Of a DNA stretch of 64,000 bases, positions 1-9,959 are shown in pieces (the stretch's first letter is position 1; every line of letters starts with the position of its first letter). The notes below the pieces were generated by a model that was given only the letters and a program-made list of their open reading frames with translations, ran no database searches and had not been told where the DNA came from. Location: NCBI GenBank assembly GCA_030147505.1, contig JASBVG010000073.1:18470-82469 (forward strand). The letters are read 5' to 3'. Source of the stretch: Tardiphaga sp. (GTDB lineage: Bacteria; Pseudomonadota; Alphaproteobacteria; Rhizobiales; Xanthobacteraceae). Made by a program: the position numbers and the translations under genes.

Positions 1-405
1 CGGCAGCACCTCGAACAGCTTTACCGCCACGGGATGGCGCACGAATTTCGCCACCGCAGGAGTCGAGCGCACGATATAGGGCGCATTGATCGCGGCGATA
101 TGCGGCACGCGCGAGCCGAGCTCGGCGGCCTGGATGAAGCCCATATCGAGCGCGCCTGTCTGCAACTGCTGCATCATCGCTGCTTCGTTGCCGAGCTGGC
201 CGGAGTGGAACACCGTCATGGTCAGACGGCCCTTGGTCTCTTCCTTCAGTCTGTCGGCAAGTTTTAGCGCGGCTTTATTCCAGGAATGACCGTTCGGCGT
301 GATGAGGCCGAGGCGCATTTCCTTGGCCTGTGCGAGCGACAATGACGGAGCGAACACGGATGCAGCTGCGGAGGCTGCGAGGAAGCGACGGCGTGAGATG
401 GTCAT
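1..405 (-). CDS. TRAP transporter substrate-binding protein (DctP family), N-terminal part, truncated by window start
   Basis: Reverse-strand translation MTISRRRFLAASAAASVFAPSLSLAQAKEMRLGLITPNGHSWNKAALKLADRLKEETKGRL...; Tat-like leader; next to DctM/DctQ genes. Confidence 0.9.
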   Translation of the reverse strand, partial: MTISRRRFLAASAAASVFAPSLSLAQAKEMRLGLITPNGHSWNKAALKLADRLKEETKGRLTMTVFHSGQLGNEAAMMQQLQTGALDMGFIQAAELGSRVPHIAAINAPYIVRSTPAVAKFVRHPVAVKLFEVLP

Positions 406-430
406 GACGAATGCTCCTTGGCGATATGAA

Positions 431-1696
431 TTATTTGATGAGGGCGAGAGACAGCGACGGATAGAGCGAGAGCAGGATCAGAAGGATGCAGGAGATGAAG
501 AAGAACGGCAGCGTCACCATGAACATCTTGCCCGGCTTGGCACCGGTGACGGCAGCGGCGACGAAGAAGCAGAGCCCGACCGGCGGCGACAGCAGGCCGA
601 GCACGAGATTGATGACGACGACGACACCGAACTGACGGGGATCGATGTGATAGATCTCGGTGGCGACCGGCAGCAGGATCGGCACCGTCATGATCAGGCC
701 GGGCACGCCGTCGATCACCGTGCCGATGACCAGTAGGATGATGTTACAGAGCAGCATGAAGCTGATCGGATCCTTGGCCACCGTCTGGATCCAGGCCGCG
801 GTTTCCTGGGGCACCTTGCCGAAGATGAGTACCCACGAAAACACGGCAGCGGCAGCGACGAGAAACAGCACGATGGCCGAATAGATGCCCGAACGCAGCA
901 TCATCTGCGGCAGCTGCGACCACTGGAATTCCCGCGTCCAGTATTTGCCGATCAACGCCGACGCGACGGCGCCGACCGCAGCGGACTCGGTGGCATTGGC
1001 AAGGCCGGAGAGAATCGAACCGACGATCACGATCGGGATCAGCAGCGTCGGGCAGGTGCGCAGGATGGTCATCACGCGCTGCTTCGGCGTCTGATATTCG
1101 GCCCGCGGATAGTTGTAGATGTAGCCCATAACGGCGATGACGACGCAGAACATCACGGTCAAAATCACGCCCGGAATGATGCCGGCGATCAGCATGTCGC
1201 TGACCGAGACCTGCGCCAGCACGCTGTAGACGACGAACATCACCGAGGGCGGAATGATCGGGCCGAGCATGCCGCCATAGGCGGTGAGGCCCGCTGCGAA
1301 GGTCTTGTCGTAACCTTTCTTCTCCATCTCCGGCACCATGATCTGCGCCATGATGGCCACCTGCGCGGTGGCCGAACCGAGAATGGACGATATGAACATG
1401 TTGGCGAGGACGTTGACGTAAGCGAGACCGCCGCGCAGCGAGCCGATGAAGGCCATCGCCATATCGACGATGCGCTGGGTGATGCCGCCGCCATTCATGA
1501 TCTCGCCGATCAGAATGAACAACGGGATTGCGATCAGGCCGTAACTATCCACACCGCCGAACAGCTGTAGTGGATAGGACTGGAACAGAATCGGATTGCC
1601 GGACGCCATGATGTAGACGAAGCCGGCGAGGCACAGGCAGAGGCCGATCGGCACGCCGACCAGCATGATGATCATGAAAGCCGCAGAGGTGATCAT
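431..1696 (-). CDS. TRAP transporter large permease subunit (DctM family)
   Basis: 421 aa multi-TM ORF with DctM-like motifs (GLIAIPLFILIGEIMN, GGMLGPIIPPS). Confidence 0.95.
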   Translation of the reverse strand: MITSAAFMIIMLVGVPIGLCLCLAGFVYIMASGNPILFQSYPLQLFGGVDSYGLIAIPLFILIGEIMNGGGITQRIVDMAMAFIGSLRGGLAYVNVLANMFISSILGSATAQVAIMAQIMVPEMEKKGYDKTFAAGLTAYGGMLGPIIPPSVMFVVYSVLAQVSVSDMLIAGIIPGVILTVMFCVVIAVMGYIYNYPRAEYQTPKQRVMTILRTCPTLLIPIVIVGSILSGLANATESAAVGAVASALIGKYWTREFQWSQLPQMMLRSGIYSAIVLFLVAAAAVFSWVLIFGKVPQETAAWIQTVAKDPISFMLLCNIILLVIGTVIDGVPGLIMTVPILLPVATEIYHIDPRQFGVVVVINLVLGLLSPPVGLCFFVAAAVTGAKPGKMFMVTLPFFFISCILLILLSLYPSLSLALIK

Positions 1697-1697
1697 C

Positions 1698-2321
1698 TCA
1701 GTTCACCCCGTCGAGTTCGGACAGCGTGAAGCCCTTTGGCGCGATGCGAGGCACGATACCGATGTCTTCGAGCAGATTGGCGATGCCATGGATGGTCATC
1801 GACACCGCGAAGATGGGCAGCGTGAGATACAGAACCCAGGTCGGCCAGTTCAGCGTCTGGGTGCGCTCTGTGTAGAGGAAGTTAAAGGTCTGGCCGGCGA
1901 ACTTCTTCGCATCGAAGCCGGCGCTGATGATGCCGATCGGGTCCATCCAGAGCACGCAAGTGATCATCAGCCCCACACCAAACACGATCACCATGCCGGT
2001 GGCGACCAGCTTGAACAGCTTCTGGCTTTTTGCCGACAGCCGCTCGGTCATCATGGTGACCGCGAAATCGAGCCGCAGCCGCGTCATTGCGGAGGCGCCG
2101 ATGAAGGTGAGCCACACCACCGAATAGACTGCGGATTCGTCGATCCAGTAGATCGGAAACTGGGCGTAACGGGTGACGACATTCACCAGGATCAGCGCCG
2201 TCAGCAGATACATGAGCCCCATGATCGCCAGCCGTTCGAAGGCGAGCAGGCCACGGGAGGCCGTCATCACCAAATGGCTGATCCCAACCTCCGAGGCCGG
2301 CGAGATTGTCTGATCACTCAT
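1698..2321 (-). CDS. TRAP transporter small permease subunit (DctQ family)
   Basis: 207 aa, ~4 TM, directly upstream of dctM. Confidence 0.88.
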   Translation of the reverse strand: MSDQTISPASEVGISHLVMTASRGLLAFERLAIMGLMYLLTALILVNVVTRYAQFPIYWIDESAVYSVVWLTFIGASAMTRLRLDFAVTMMTERLSAKSQKLFKLVATGMVIVFGVGLMITCVLWMDPIGIISAGFDAKKFAGQTFNFLYTERTQTLNWPTWVLYLTLPIFAVSMTIHGIANLLEDIGIVPRIAPKGFTLSELDGVN

Positions 2322-2367
2322 GAATGCTTCCCCCGCATGTCACAAAAGTGAGGTGATTTCGCGAATC

Positions 2368-2380
2368 GTATAATTTATAC
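2368..2380. promoter_or_regulatory. Candidate GntR/FCD-family operator
   Basis: Perfect palindrome GTATAATTTATAC between the divergent TRAP operon and GntR-family gene. Confidence 0.5.
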
Positions 2381-2493
2381 ATTTTGCGAGTCAAATGATT
2401 GTCTGCACAAATGCACGGCTTGAAGCATTTTTGTGCAGCAGCGAAGAGACCAGCAGATCGGCGGGCTCGCCGAGAAAAAGGTTAGATATATCA

Positions 2494-3171
2494 ATGAGCG
2501 AACCGCTGAAGCACCGCACGCTTTCGGCCATGATCACGGACCAGCTTCGACAGGCGATCCTCAATGGAACCTATCCGGCCGGCTCGCAGCTGCGCCAGGA
2601 CGCGCTCGGCGAGGCTTACGGAGTGAGCCGGATTCCGGTCCGTGAGGCGCTATTCCAACTTGAGGCCGAGGGGCTGGTGCGAATCGTGCCGCAGAAAGGC
2701 GCCATCGTCTCGGAACTGTCGCTCGACGAGATCAATGACGTGTTCGATCTGCGCATGCTGCTGGAGCCGCGCATGCTCCAGCAATCGGCCCTGCATTTTT
2801 CGGCGGACGACTTCGCCCTGCTGGACGGCATTCAAAAGCGCTTCGAGGCGGCGATCGCAGCCGGCAATCGCAGCGAATGGGGACAGATCAACGCCGAATT
2901 TCACATGGCGATGTATGTGAATGCGCGGCAGCCGCGCACCCAGAGCATCGTGATGGCATTGTTGCAGACGAGCGATCGCTATACGCGGATGCAGCTCTCG
3001 ACCGTCGAAGCCATGGGCATCGCGGAGAAGGAGCATGCGCAACTGATTGCGCTATGTCGTGAGAGCCGCATTGAGGAAGCTTCACACTTCCTCAAGCAGC
3101 ATATCGAGGCGGTGCGCAGCGATCTGCTGCGCGTGGTCGGCCGCACCATCGAGACGAGTGGCGCGGCCTGA
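2494..3171 (+). CDS. GntR family transcriptional regulator (FCD domain)
   Basis: wHTH YGVSRIPVREALFQLEAEGLVRIVPQKGAIV followed by an FCD-like helical domain; start MSEPLKHRTL chosen within the longer ORF. Confidence 0.93.
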   Translation: MSEPLKHRTLSAMITDQLRQAILNGTYPAGSQLRQDALGEAYGVSRIPVREALFQLEAEGLVRIVPQKGAIVSELSLDEINDVFDLRMLLEPRMLQQSALHFSADDFALLDGIQKRFEAAIAAGNRSEWGQINAEFHMAMYVNARQPRTQSIVMALLQTSDRYTRMQLSTVEAMGIAEKEHAQLIALCRESRIEEASHFLKQHIEAVRSDLLRVVGRTIETSGAA

Positions 3172-3177
3172 CGTCGT

Positions 3178-4356
3178 TTACGCCAATTCCTGTTCGACAA
3201 GGCTGGCGAAATAGCTGGCACCGATGGGCAACAGGTCGTCGTTGAAGTCGTAGCCGGGATTGTGCACGGGCACACCGCCCTTGTCCGCGCCGCGCTGGCC
3301 GAACAGCAGATAGGCGCCGCGGTTCTTCTCCAGCATGAAGGCGAAATCCTCGCCGGCAAGGATCGGATTGCCTTCGCGCAGAACCTCTTTCACGCCCGGC
3401 ACGACGGCAGCCGCCTGCGCGGCGCGCGCGGCCTCGTCTGCCGTATTGATGGTGGGCGGATAAGCACGCTTGTAGTCGAGCTCGGCGCTCCCACCATAGG
3501 CTTCCGCCGTCGATTTGACGGTGCGCTTGAACAGCTCCTCGACGCGGTCGCGCACTTCCGGCTTCAGCGTGCGCACCGAGCCGCGCAGCTCCACCGTTTC
3601 CGGAATCACGATATTCGACGTGCCGCCATGGATCTGGCCGATCGAGATGATCGCCGATTCCAGCGCGTCGATCTGGCGCGACGGGATCGCGTTGAGCGCA
3701 TTGATCACCTGCGCCGCCATCGCCACCGTATCGATGCCCTGCTGCGGATGCGCGCCATGGGCAGAGCGGCCGCGTAGCGTCAGCGTGAAATAATCGATCG
3801 CCGCCAGCGCCGTGCCTGTCAGCGCCTTCACCGTGCCGAGCGGCATGTCGGGGCTGTTGTGGATGCCGTAGATGGAATCGCAGGGGAAGCGTTCGAACAA
3901 CCCGTCATCCATCATCGCCTTGGCGCCGGCGAGACCTTCTTCCGCGGGCTGGAAGATCAGATGCACGGTGCCAGCAAAGTTACGCGTCTCCGCGAGATAT
4001 TTTGCGGCGCCCAGCAGCATCGTGGTGTGGCCGTCATGGCCGCAGGCATGCATGCGGCCGGGATTTTGCGAGCGATGCGCGAAGTCATTGCCTTCTTCCA
4101 TGGGCAGCGCGTCCATATCGGCGCGCAGGCCGATGGCGCGGTTGCTGCCGGCGGCCTGATGGCGGCCACGAATGACGCCGACCAGGCCGGTCTTGCCAAA
4201 ACCGCGATGCACCTCGATGCCCCATTCGGCGAGGCGCTTCGCGACGATCTCGCTGGTGCGCTCTTCCTCAAAGCCGATTTCGGGATGCGCGTGAAAATCA
4301 CGGCGCCATTCGGTCATTTCGGGATGCAGTTCATCGAGGCGGGTGCGCGGGCTCAT
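3178..4356 (-). CDS. M20 family amidohydrolase (hippurate hydrolase-like)
   Basis: RRDFHAHPEIGFEEERTSEIVA, GLRADMDALPMEE, MHACGHDGHTTMLLGAAKYLA motifs; start MSPRTRLDELHP. Confidence 0.93.
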   Translation of the reverse strand: MSPRTRLDELHPEMTEWRRDFHAHPEIGFEEERTSEIVAKRLAEWGIEVHRGFGKTGLVGVIRGRHQAAGSNRAIGLRADMDALPMEEGNDFAHRSQNPGRMHACGHDGHTTMLLGAAKYLAETRNFAGTVHLIFQPAEEGLAGAKAMMDDGLFERFPCDSIYGIHNSPDMPLGTVKALTGTALAAIDYFTLTLRGRSAHGAHPQQGIDTVAMAAQVINALNAIPSRQIDALESAIISIGQIHGGTSNIVIPETVELRGSVRTLKPEVRDRVEELFKRTVKSTAEAYGGSAELDYKRAYPPTINTADEAARAAQAAAVVPGVKEVLREGNPILAGEDFAFMLEKNRGAYLLFGQRGADKGGVPVHNPGYDFNDDLLPIGASYFASLVEQELA

Positions 4357-4435
4357 GAGGGTCTCACTCGTGTTCGGAATTGAAGCGGCGCGATGCTGCC
4401 TCAATCTCACCCGCAAGTCCAAGCGCAAAGCTGCG

Positions 4436-5872
4436 TCATTCTGACGAAAATCCGAACGGCACGCTGAGCGTCCTGAAATCGTCGGGTAGGAGTTCACGAC
4501 CGATGGGAAGTGCAGAGCGTGCGGTACAACGTGGACGATGGCAAACGCGGCAGGCAACTCCCACCGGCGTCGGCACGTCCGCGCGCGCACCGGCGCCATC
4601 GCGCGTGTAGATCAGCTGCCCCGCATGTTCCGCGGCACAGCCGACAGCAATAGCGCGCTCGATGCGCTGAGCGCCGAACGAGCCGCCACCCGCCGTCACC
4701 GTGCGCGCGATGGAGAAGAAGCGTTGGCCATCAGGCAATTCCAGCCACTGTGTCACGAGTTCACGCGGCGTGCGGAAGACATTATGCACGGACCACAGCG
4801 GACAGGCGCCACCATGTTTGGCGAATGGGAAACCGGCGCCGTCGAGCAGTTTCGAGACGTTGCCGGCGGGATCGACGCGAATGAGGAAGAACGGCACCTT
4901 CTCGGCACCCGGCCGCTGCAGTGTGGTGATGCGATGAGCGCATTGCTCAAAACTCACGCCGAACTGGCGCGCCAGCGCTTCGAGATCGTAGCGGCGCGTT
5001 TCCGCCGCACGGGCGAAGGCGGCATAGGGCATCACGATTGCCGCGGCCGCATAGCCTGCCAGCGCGCGCCGCGCCAGCAACTCGGCGCTCTTGCTGGTAA
5101 ATTTGCTGTCTTCCAGCGCGACGCCGATCTCGTTGCCGAATTCGAGATAAGCGAGCTGCTGTGCCAGCTGGAAATTCAGGCTCGCGGTGTCGAGTGAATC
5201 CTCCAGCAGCAATTGCCGACGATGCAGATCGAGACGCCGCACCGAGCCAAGCATGACGTCTGGCGGCATGTAGCGCACCTGCAGTCTGTGCCGTGTCTTC
5301 AGCCGCTCGATGAATCCACTCGCGCCTGACGTCGCCTGCGCAAGGCGCTCAGCCGCATCGTCGATCGCTGCGAAGTTGTTTTTGCGAGCCGCCAGAAAAC
5401 GACGCACTTCTGCAACGGGATCATTGGCATCATAACCGCCGCCCTCCTCTGCCCCGCCGCCAGCCGACGCAGGCCCGCGACGCTCGGCGAGGGCGAGCTG
5501 CTCCTCGCGATAGGCCGTGTAGAGCCGCAAGAACGCTTCGGCCATGCCGGGATAGCTGACAGCGAGATCGCTGATCTCGAGCGAGGGAATGTCGATGTCC
5601 GAAAACATCGGCTCCTTGAGGATCGACTGCAGCCGGGCCGTCGAGTCCGCTCCGCCGTCACCGGCGAGATCGGCGAGATCAATCGTGTATGTCCGCGCGA
5701 GGCGCAGCAGCATTTCGGCGGTCATCGGTCGCTGATTACGTTCCAGCAGTGCCACATAAGGCGCTGAAATCTCCAGATCCGCTGCCATATCGGCTTGGGT
5801 CAGGCCAAGGTCGCGCCGCAGCCGCCGCAAACGCGGCCCGATGAAGACAGATCGACCTCCCGATGACGCCAT
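4436..5872 (-). CDS. XRE-family regulator with ImmA/IrrE-like and short-chain fatty-acyl regulator C-terminal domains (RamB/ScfR-like)
   Basis: N-terminal HTH (LGLTQADMAADLEISAPYVALLERNQRPMTAEMLLRLA), C-terminal GVACRVCHRPRC motif; divergent from isocitrate lyase. Confidence 0.88.
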   Translation of the reverse strand: MASSGGRSVFIGPRLRRLRRDLGLTQADMAADLEISAPYVALLERNQRPMTAEMLLRLARTYTIDLADLAGDGGADSTARLQSILKEPMFSDIDIPSLEISDLAVSYPGMAEAFLRLYTAYREEQLALAERRGPASAGGGAEEGGGYDANDPVAEVRRFLAARKNNFAAIDDAAERLAQATSGASGFIERLKTRHRLQVRYMPPDVMLGSVRRLDLHRRQLLLEDSLDTASLNFQLAQQLAYLEFGNEIGVALEDSKFTSKSAELLARRALAGYAAAAIVMPYAAFARAAETRRYDLEALARQFGVSFEQCAHRITTLQRPGAEKVPFFLIRVDPAGNVSKLLDGAGFPFAKHGGACPLWSVHNVFRTPRELVTQWLELPDGQRFFSIARTVTAGGGSFGAQRIERAIAVGCAAEHAGQLIYTRDGAGARADVPTPVGVACRVCHRPRCTARSALPIGRELLPDDFRTLSVPFGFSSE

Positions 5873-5899
5873 ATCGCTACCTGAACACCGCTGTTATTG

Positions 5900-5928
5900 T
5901 TTACAACCTTACACGTCGGATTTGTAAA
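5900..5928. promoter_or_regulatory. Candidate operator: inverted repeat TTTACAA-N15-TTGTAAA
   Basis: TTTACAA at 5900-5906 and its reverse complement TTGTAAA at 5922-5928, in the shared regulator/aceA intergenic region. Confidence 0.5.
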
Positions 5929-6022
5929 GTATGACAAGTTAGCTGCGTTCCGTCTAGTTCTCGCTGATCCCGCGCTTACAACCGACGTTAGACATTCGTC
6001 GAGAACAAGAGGGAACGGCACC

Positions 6023-7660
6023 ATGAACTTCCAGCCACGCGGCATCAGCGACCAGATCATCCGGGGCCCCGGCTCCTATGCGAGCGAGGTCGAGGCGGCG
6101 GCAGCACTGCTCAAGACCCAGCCGACCTGGAACGGCGTCGGCGCAGAAGCTGTCGCCCGTATGCGCCTGCAGAACCGCTTCAAGACCGGCCTCGACATTG
6201 CGCGCTTCACCGCAGCGCAGATGCGCGCCGACATGGCTCGCTACGACAATGACGCCACCAAATACACCCAGTCGCTCGGCTGCTGGCACGGCTTCATCGC
6301 TCAGCAGAAGCTGATCTCCGTCAAGAAGCACTTCGGCACCACCGACCGCACCTACCTCTATCTCTCGGGCTGGATGATCGCAGCCCTGCGCTCGGAATTC
6401 GGCCCGCTGCCGGACCAGTCGATGCACGAGAAGACCTCGGTCCCTGCCCTGATCGAAGAGCTCTACACCTTCCTGCGTCAGGCGGACTCCCGTGAACTCA
6501 ACGACACCTTCCGCGCTATCGACGCCGCCCGCAAGGCCGGCGACAAGGCGAAGGAAGAAGAACTGATCGCCAAGGTCGATAACTTCCAGACCCATGTCGT
6601 CCCGGTCATCGCCGACATCGATGCCGGCTTTGGCAACGCGGAAGCGACCTATCTGCTCGCCAAGAAGATGATCGAAGCCGGTGCCTGCGCGCTGCAGATC
6701 GAGAACCAGGTCTCGGACGAGAAGCAGTGCGGCCATCAGGACGGCAAGGTTACCGTGCCGCATGAGGTCTTCCTGGCGAAGATCCGCGCCTGCCGCCACG
6801 CCTTCCTCGAACTGGGCGTCGAAGACGGCATCGTCGTCACCCGCACCGATTCGCTCGGCGCTGGCCTGACCCAGCAGATCGCCGTCAGCCACAAGCCCGG
6901 CGATCTCGGCGACCAGTACAACAGCTTTCTGGATTGCGAGGAAGTCGATGCGTCCAACGTCGGCAACGGCGATGTCGTCATCACCCGCAACGGCAAGCTG
7001 ATGCGCCCGAAGCGCCTGCCGAGCAATCTCTACCAGTTCCGCCCCGGCACCGGTGAGGATCGCGTCGTGCTCGACTGCATCACCTCGCTGCAAAATGGTT
7101 CGGACCTGCTCTGGATTGAGACCGAACGTCCGAATGTCGAGCAGATCGCCAAGATGGTCGATCGCATCCGCGAGGTCGTGCCGAACGCGAAGCTGGCCTA
7201 CAACAATTCGCCGTCCTTCAACTGGACGCTGAACTTCCGCTGGCAGGTGTTCGACGAGATGAAGGCGGCCGGCAAGGATGTCAGCAAATACAACCGCGCC
7301 GAACTGATGAAGGCCGAGTATGACGACACCGAACTGGCGAAGCAGGCCGACGAGCTGATCCGTACCTTCCAGGCGGATTCGGCCAAGCGCGCCGGCATCT
7401 TCCACCACCTGATCACGCTGCCGACCTATCACACCGCCGCGCTGTCCACCGACAATCTCGCTAAGGAGTATTTCGGCGAGCAGGGCATGCTCGGCTACGT
7501 CAAGGGCGTCCAGCGCCAGGAGATCCGCCAGGGCATCGCCTGCGTCAGGCACCAGAACATGGCCGGCTCCGACATCGGCGACGAGCACAAGGAATACTTC
7601 GCTGGCGCCGCAGCGCTGAAGGCCGGCGGCGAACACAACACGATGAACCAGTTCGGCTAA
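6023..7660 (+). CDS. aceA: Isocitrate lyase
   Basis: MNFQPRGISDQIIRG...; IADIDAGFGNAEATYLLAKKMIEAGACALQIENQVSDEKQCGHQDGKV active-site region. Confidence 0.96.
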   Translation: MNFQPRGISDQIIRGPGSYASEVEAAAALLKTQPTWNGVGAEAVARMRLQNRFKTGLDIARFTAAQMRADMARYDNDATKYTQSLGCWHGFIAQQKLISVKKHFGTTDRTYLYLSGWMIAALRSEFGPLPDQSMHEKTSVPALIEELYTFLRQADSRELNDTFRAIDAARKAGDKAKEEELIAKVDNFQTHVVPVIADIDAGFGNAEATYLLAKKMIEAGACALQIENQVSDEKQCGHQDGKVTVPHEVFLAKIRACRHAFLELGVEDGIVVTRTDSLGAGLTQQIAVSHKPGDLGDQYNSFLDCEEVDASNVGNGDVVITRNGKLMRPKRLPSNLYQFRPGTGEDRVVLDCITSLQNGSDLLWIETERPNVEQIAKMVDRIREVVPNAKLAYNNSPSFNWTLNFRWQVFDEMKAAGKDVSKYNRAELMKAEYDDTELAKQADELIRTFQADSAKRAGIFHHLITLPTYHTAALSTDNLAKEYFGEQGMLGYVKGVQRQEIRQGIACVRHQNMAGSDIGDEHKEYFAGAAALKAGGEHNTMNQFG

Positions 7661-7672
7661 GGCCGGACACGA

Positions 7673-7711
7673 CGCCCCGAAGCCCGGTCGGACTTCGGGG
7701 CGTACTTTTTT
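7673..7711 (+). terminator. Rho-independent terminator of aceA
   Basis: CGCCCCGAAG-N10-CTTCGGGGCG stem followed by TACTTTTTT. Confidence 0.85.
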
Positions 7712-7968
7712 GGGATCGAACATTGCTCGCGCGCAAGCTGACTCGCAGCCGAGATGGCATTACCGGAAGGACGGTGTAGCCGGCCCGCAATGCAACGCCG
7801 GCTTCGGGCCGACGGCATTTACCTGGTCGGCTAAATCAGGCGAACATCTGCGCCGTTAACGGTATTCCCGCACGCGAATTTAATTGCGGCGTCCTGCCGC
7901 AAGTGATTGAATCTTCGGCAACTCGACTCAAGTATTACTGGAGATGCTTCGCCAGCGAGGTCACTGCC

Positions 7969-8127
7969 ATGCTTGCCGAGAAGTTTTTTCTGGTGCTCGA
8001 GACAATCAGAAGTCACATCTCCGATGATAAGCCGTCCGGTGGCAGATCACCTCAGGTCGTGACCGATGCCGAACCGCAGATCCCGGTCAAACCGCCAAGC
8101 GAAAAGCAAATCAAGTCCGCAAACTAA
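7969..8127 (+). CDS. Small hypothetical protein (52 aa)
   Basis: MLAEKFFLVLETIRSHISDDKPSGGRSPQVVTDAEPQIPVKPPSEKQIKSAN; intact small ORF in an otherwise empty intergenic region. Confidence 0.45.
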   Translation: MLAEKFFLVLETIRSHISDDKPSGGRSPQVVTDAEPQIPVKPPSEKQIKSAN

Positions 8128-8293
8128 GCAGCGTTTTGCCATTTCAAGGAGGTGCACGTTCGCGCCATTCGAACGCCCCTGAAGTGTGGCCGATCCCGAT
8201 CGATCCGGAATTGCCATCGCAATTTCCAGCATCATTCCATCGCCATCTCAGGCATGTCTTGCTATTGTCATAAAAAAATGATGCGCGCTTCCG

Positions 8294-9898
8294 ATGGAGT
8301 TACCGTTGAACGCCCAGCAGCCAGTCATGCCCGATTCTGCCGACGCAGCAATGGCCGTACGACCGGGCGAACAGGCGGAAATCGAACTCAAGCTGCTCGC
8401 GCCGCAAAGCCTCCTGGAAACGCTGTCCGAGATGCCCGTCATCGTGCAGCATGCGCGCAACCGCGGCGTCGTCCGCCGGCTGGAAACCGTTTACTACGAC
8501 ACACCCGAAGGGGCATTGTTTCAACACGGTATGTCGCTGCGCGTGCGACGCAGCGGCAAGCATTTCGTTCAGACGCTGAAGCTTCGACCGGACATCGGAC
8601 GACCGTTGGCGCGACGGCAGTGGGAAACGCCGGTTGACGGCATGACGCCCGATCTCGCGCGGTTGCCGGCCGCCGAGATCGGCGATCCGGTGACGACGCT
8701 TGCGCCCGACGCCCTGGTGCCTGCATTTTCCACAAGAGTTCGCCGACATGTCCGGCAGGTCGATCTGCCTGACGCGTCAGTCGAAATCGCTTTCGACATA
8801 GGAACGATCGAGGCCGGTACACGCAGGGAGGACCTGTCCGAAATCGAGTTCGAACTGAAGAGCGGCAACACTGCCGCGCTGTTCGATCTCGGAACGCAAT
8901 TGCTCGACGCCGCACCGCTTCAGGTCGGTACACAAAGCAAGGCGGAACGTGGCTATGCGCTGGCGTTCGACATCGTGCCGCTGGCGGCGAACGCCACCCC
9001 CGTCAACATCACTGTCGAGCACGCGGTGGACGACGTCATTGCTCTGCTGGGCGGAGCCTGCTGGCATCATCTGTTGAGCAACCATGCGGTGGCAAAGCAG
9101 GGATCCGCCCCCGAAGGCGTGCATCAGATGCGCATCGCCTTGCGCCGTCTGCGTACGATCTGTGTGCTATTCCGGCGCAAGATTCCGTCGCCCGCCTTCG
9201 ACGCGATCAACGGCGAAGCGAGATGGCTGATGCGACAGCTCGGCCAAGCGCGCGATTGGGACGTGTTCGCCACCGTGATCGCTTCTCGTATCGCGCCTAC
9301 GACGCCGGAGGTCGACTTCAGTCTCTTGCGCGAAGCCATCGAGCAGCAGCGCCTGTCGAGTTACGGCCGTCTGCAGGCAGTTCTCGACGATCCGCGCTAC
9401 AGCCGTTTTCTGCTATCACTCGGTCACTGGGTCGAGCGCCGCAGCTGGCGCAACGATATCGACAGCGATGCACTGGCTGTGCTATCGCAGCCGATACCCG
9501 TGCTCGCCAACAAAATCCTGGCGCGGCTGCAACGAAAGGCGCTCAAGCGTGGTGCGCACTTCCGACAGCTCGACATCGCTGCGCAGCACAGTCTCAGGAT
9601 CGAGCTCAAGAAGCTGCGCTATGCGGCGGAATTCTTCTTGCCCCTTTACGCTGGCCACGCGCCCGCCAAGCGCTACGTGGCTCACCTCGCCGGGCTCCAA
9701 AAGAGTCTCGGGCGCGTGTGCGACATCGCAAGTATCCGCAGATTACTCGCCTCTGTCCGGCAAGACGATCAACCCGCACTTCATCTCGCCATCGGCACGG
9801 TGATCGGCTGGCAGGCCCGGGACGAGATGGCGGCGGCGAAAACCTTGCGCAAGAGATGGCGGCGCTTCAAGGCGACCCCGGCCTTCTGGAGCCGGTAA
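8294..9898 (+). CDS. CYTH-CHAD domain protein
   Basis: N-terminal EIELKLLAP (CYTH ExExK signature); C-terminal helical CHAD with GVHQMRIALRRLRT and LRIELKKLRYAAEFF. Confidence 0.93.
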   Translation: MELPLNAQQPVMPDSADAAMAVRPGEQAEIELKLLAPQSLLETLSEMPVIVQHARNRGVVRRLETVYYDTPEGALFQHGMSLRVRRSGKHFVQTLKLRPDIGRPLARRQWETPVDGMTPDLARLPAAEIGDPVTTLAPDALVPAFSTRVRRHVRQVDLPDASVEIAFDIGTIEAGTRREDLSEIEFELKSGNTAALFDLGTQLLDAAPLQVGTQSKAERGYALAFDIVPLAANATPVNITVEHAVDDVIALLGGACWHHLLSNHAVAKQGSAPEGVHQMRIALRRLRTICVLFRRKIPSPAFDAINGEARWLMRQLGQARDWDVFATVIASRIAPTTPEVDFSLLREAIEQQRLSSYGRLQAVLDDPRYSRFLLSLGHWVERRSWRNDIDSDALAVLSQPIPVLANKILARLQRKALKRGAHFRQLDIAAQHSLRIELKKLRYAAEFFLPLYAGHAPAKRYVAHLAGLQKSLGRVCDIASIRRLLASVRQDDQPALHLAIGTVIGWQARDEMAAAKTLRKRWRRFKATPAFWSR

Positions 9899-9959
9899 AG
9901 GAGCCCTTCAGACATGACACACGATGCCCATCCTCGATTCCGCGGCGGGAGAGCTACGT

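Noticed and set aside
5954-7723. 589-aa minus-strand ORF antisense to aceA
   Set aside because: Shadow ORF from high-GC codon bias; Ala/Asp/Leu-rich with no recognisable domain; aceA on + is unambiguous
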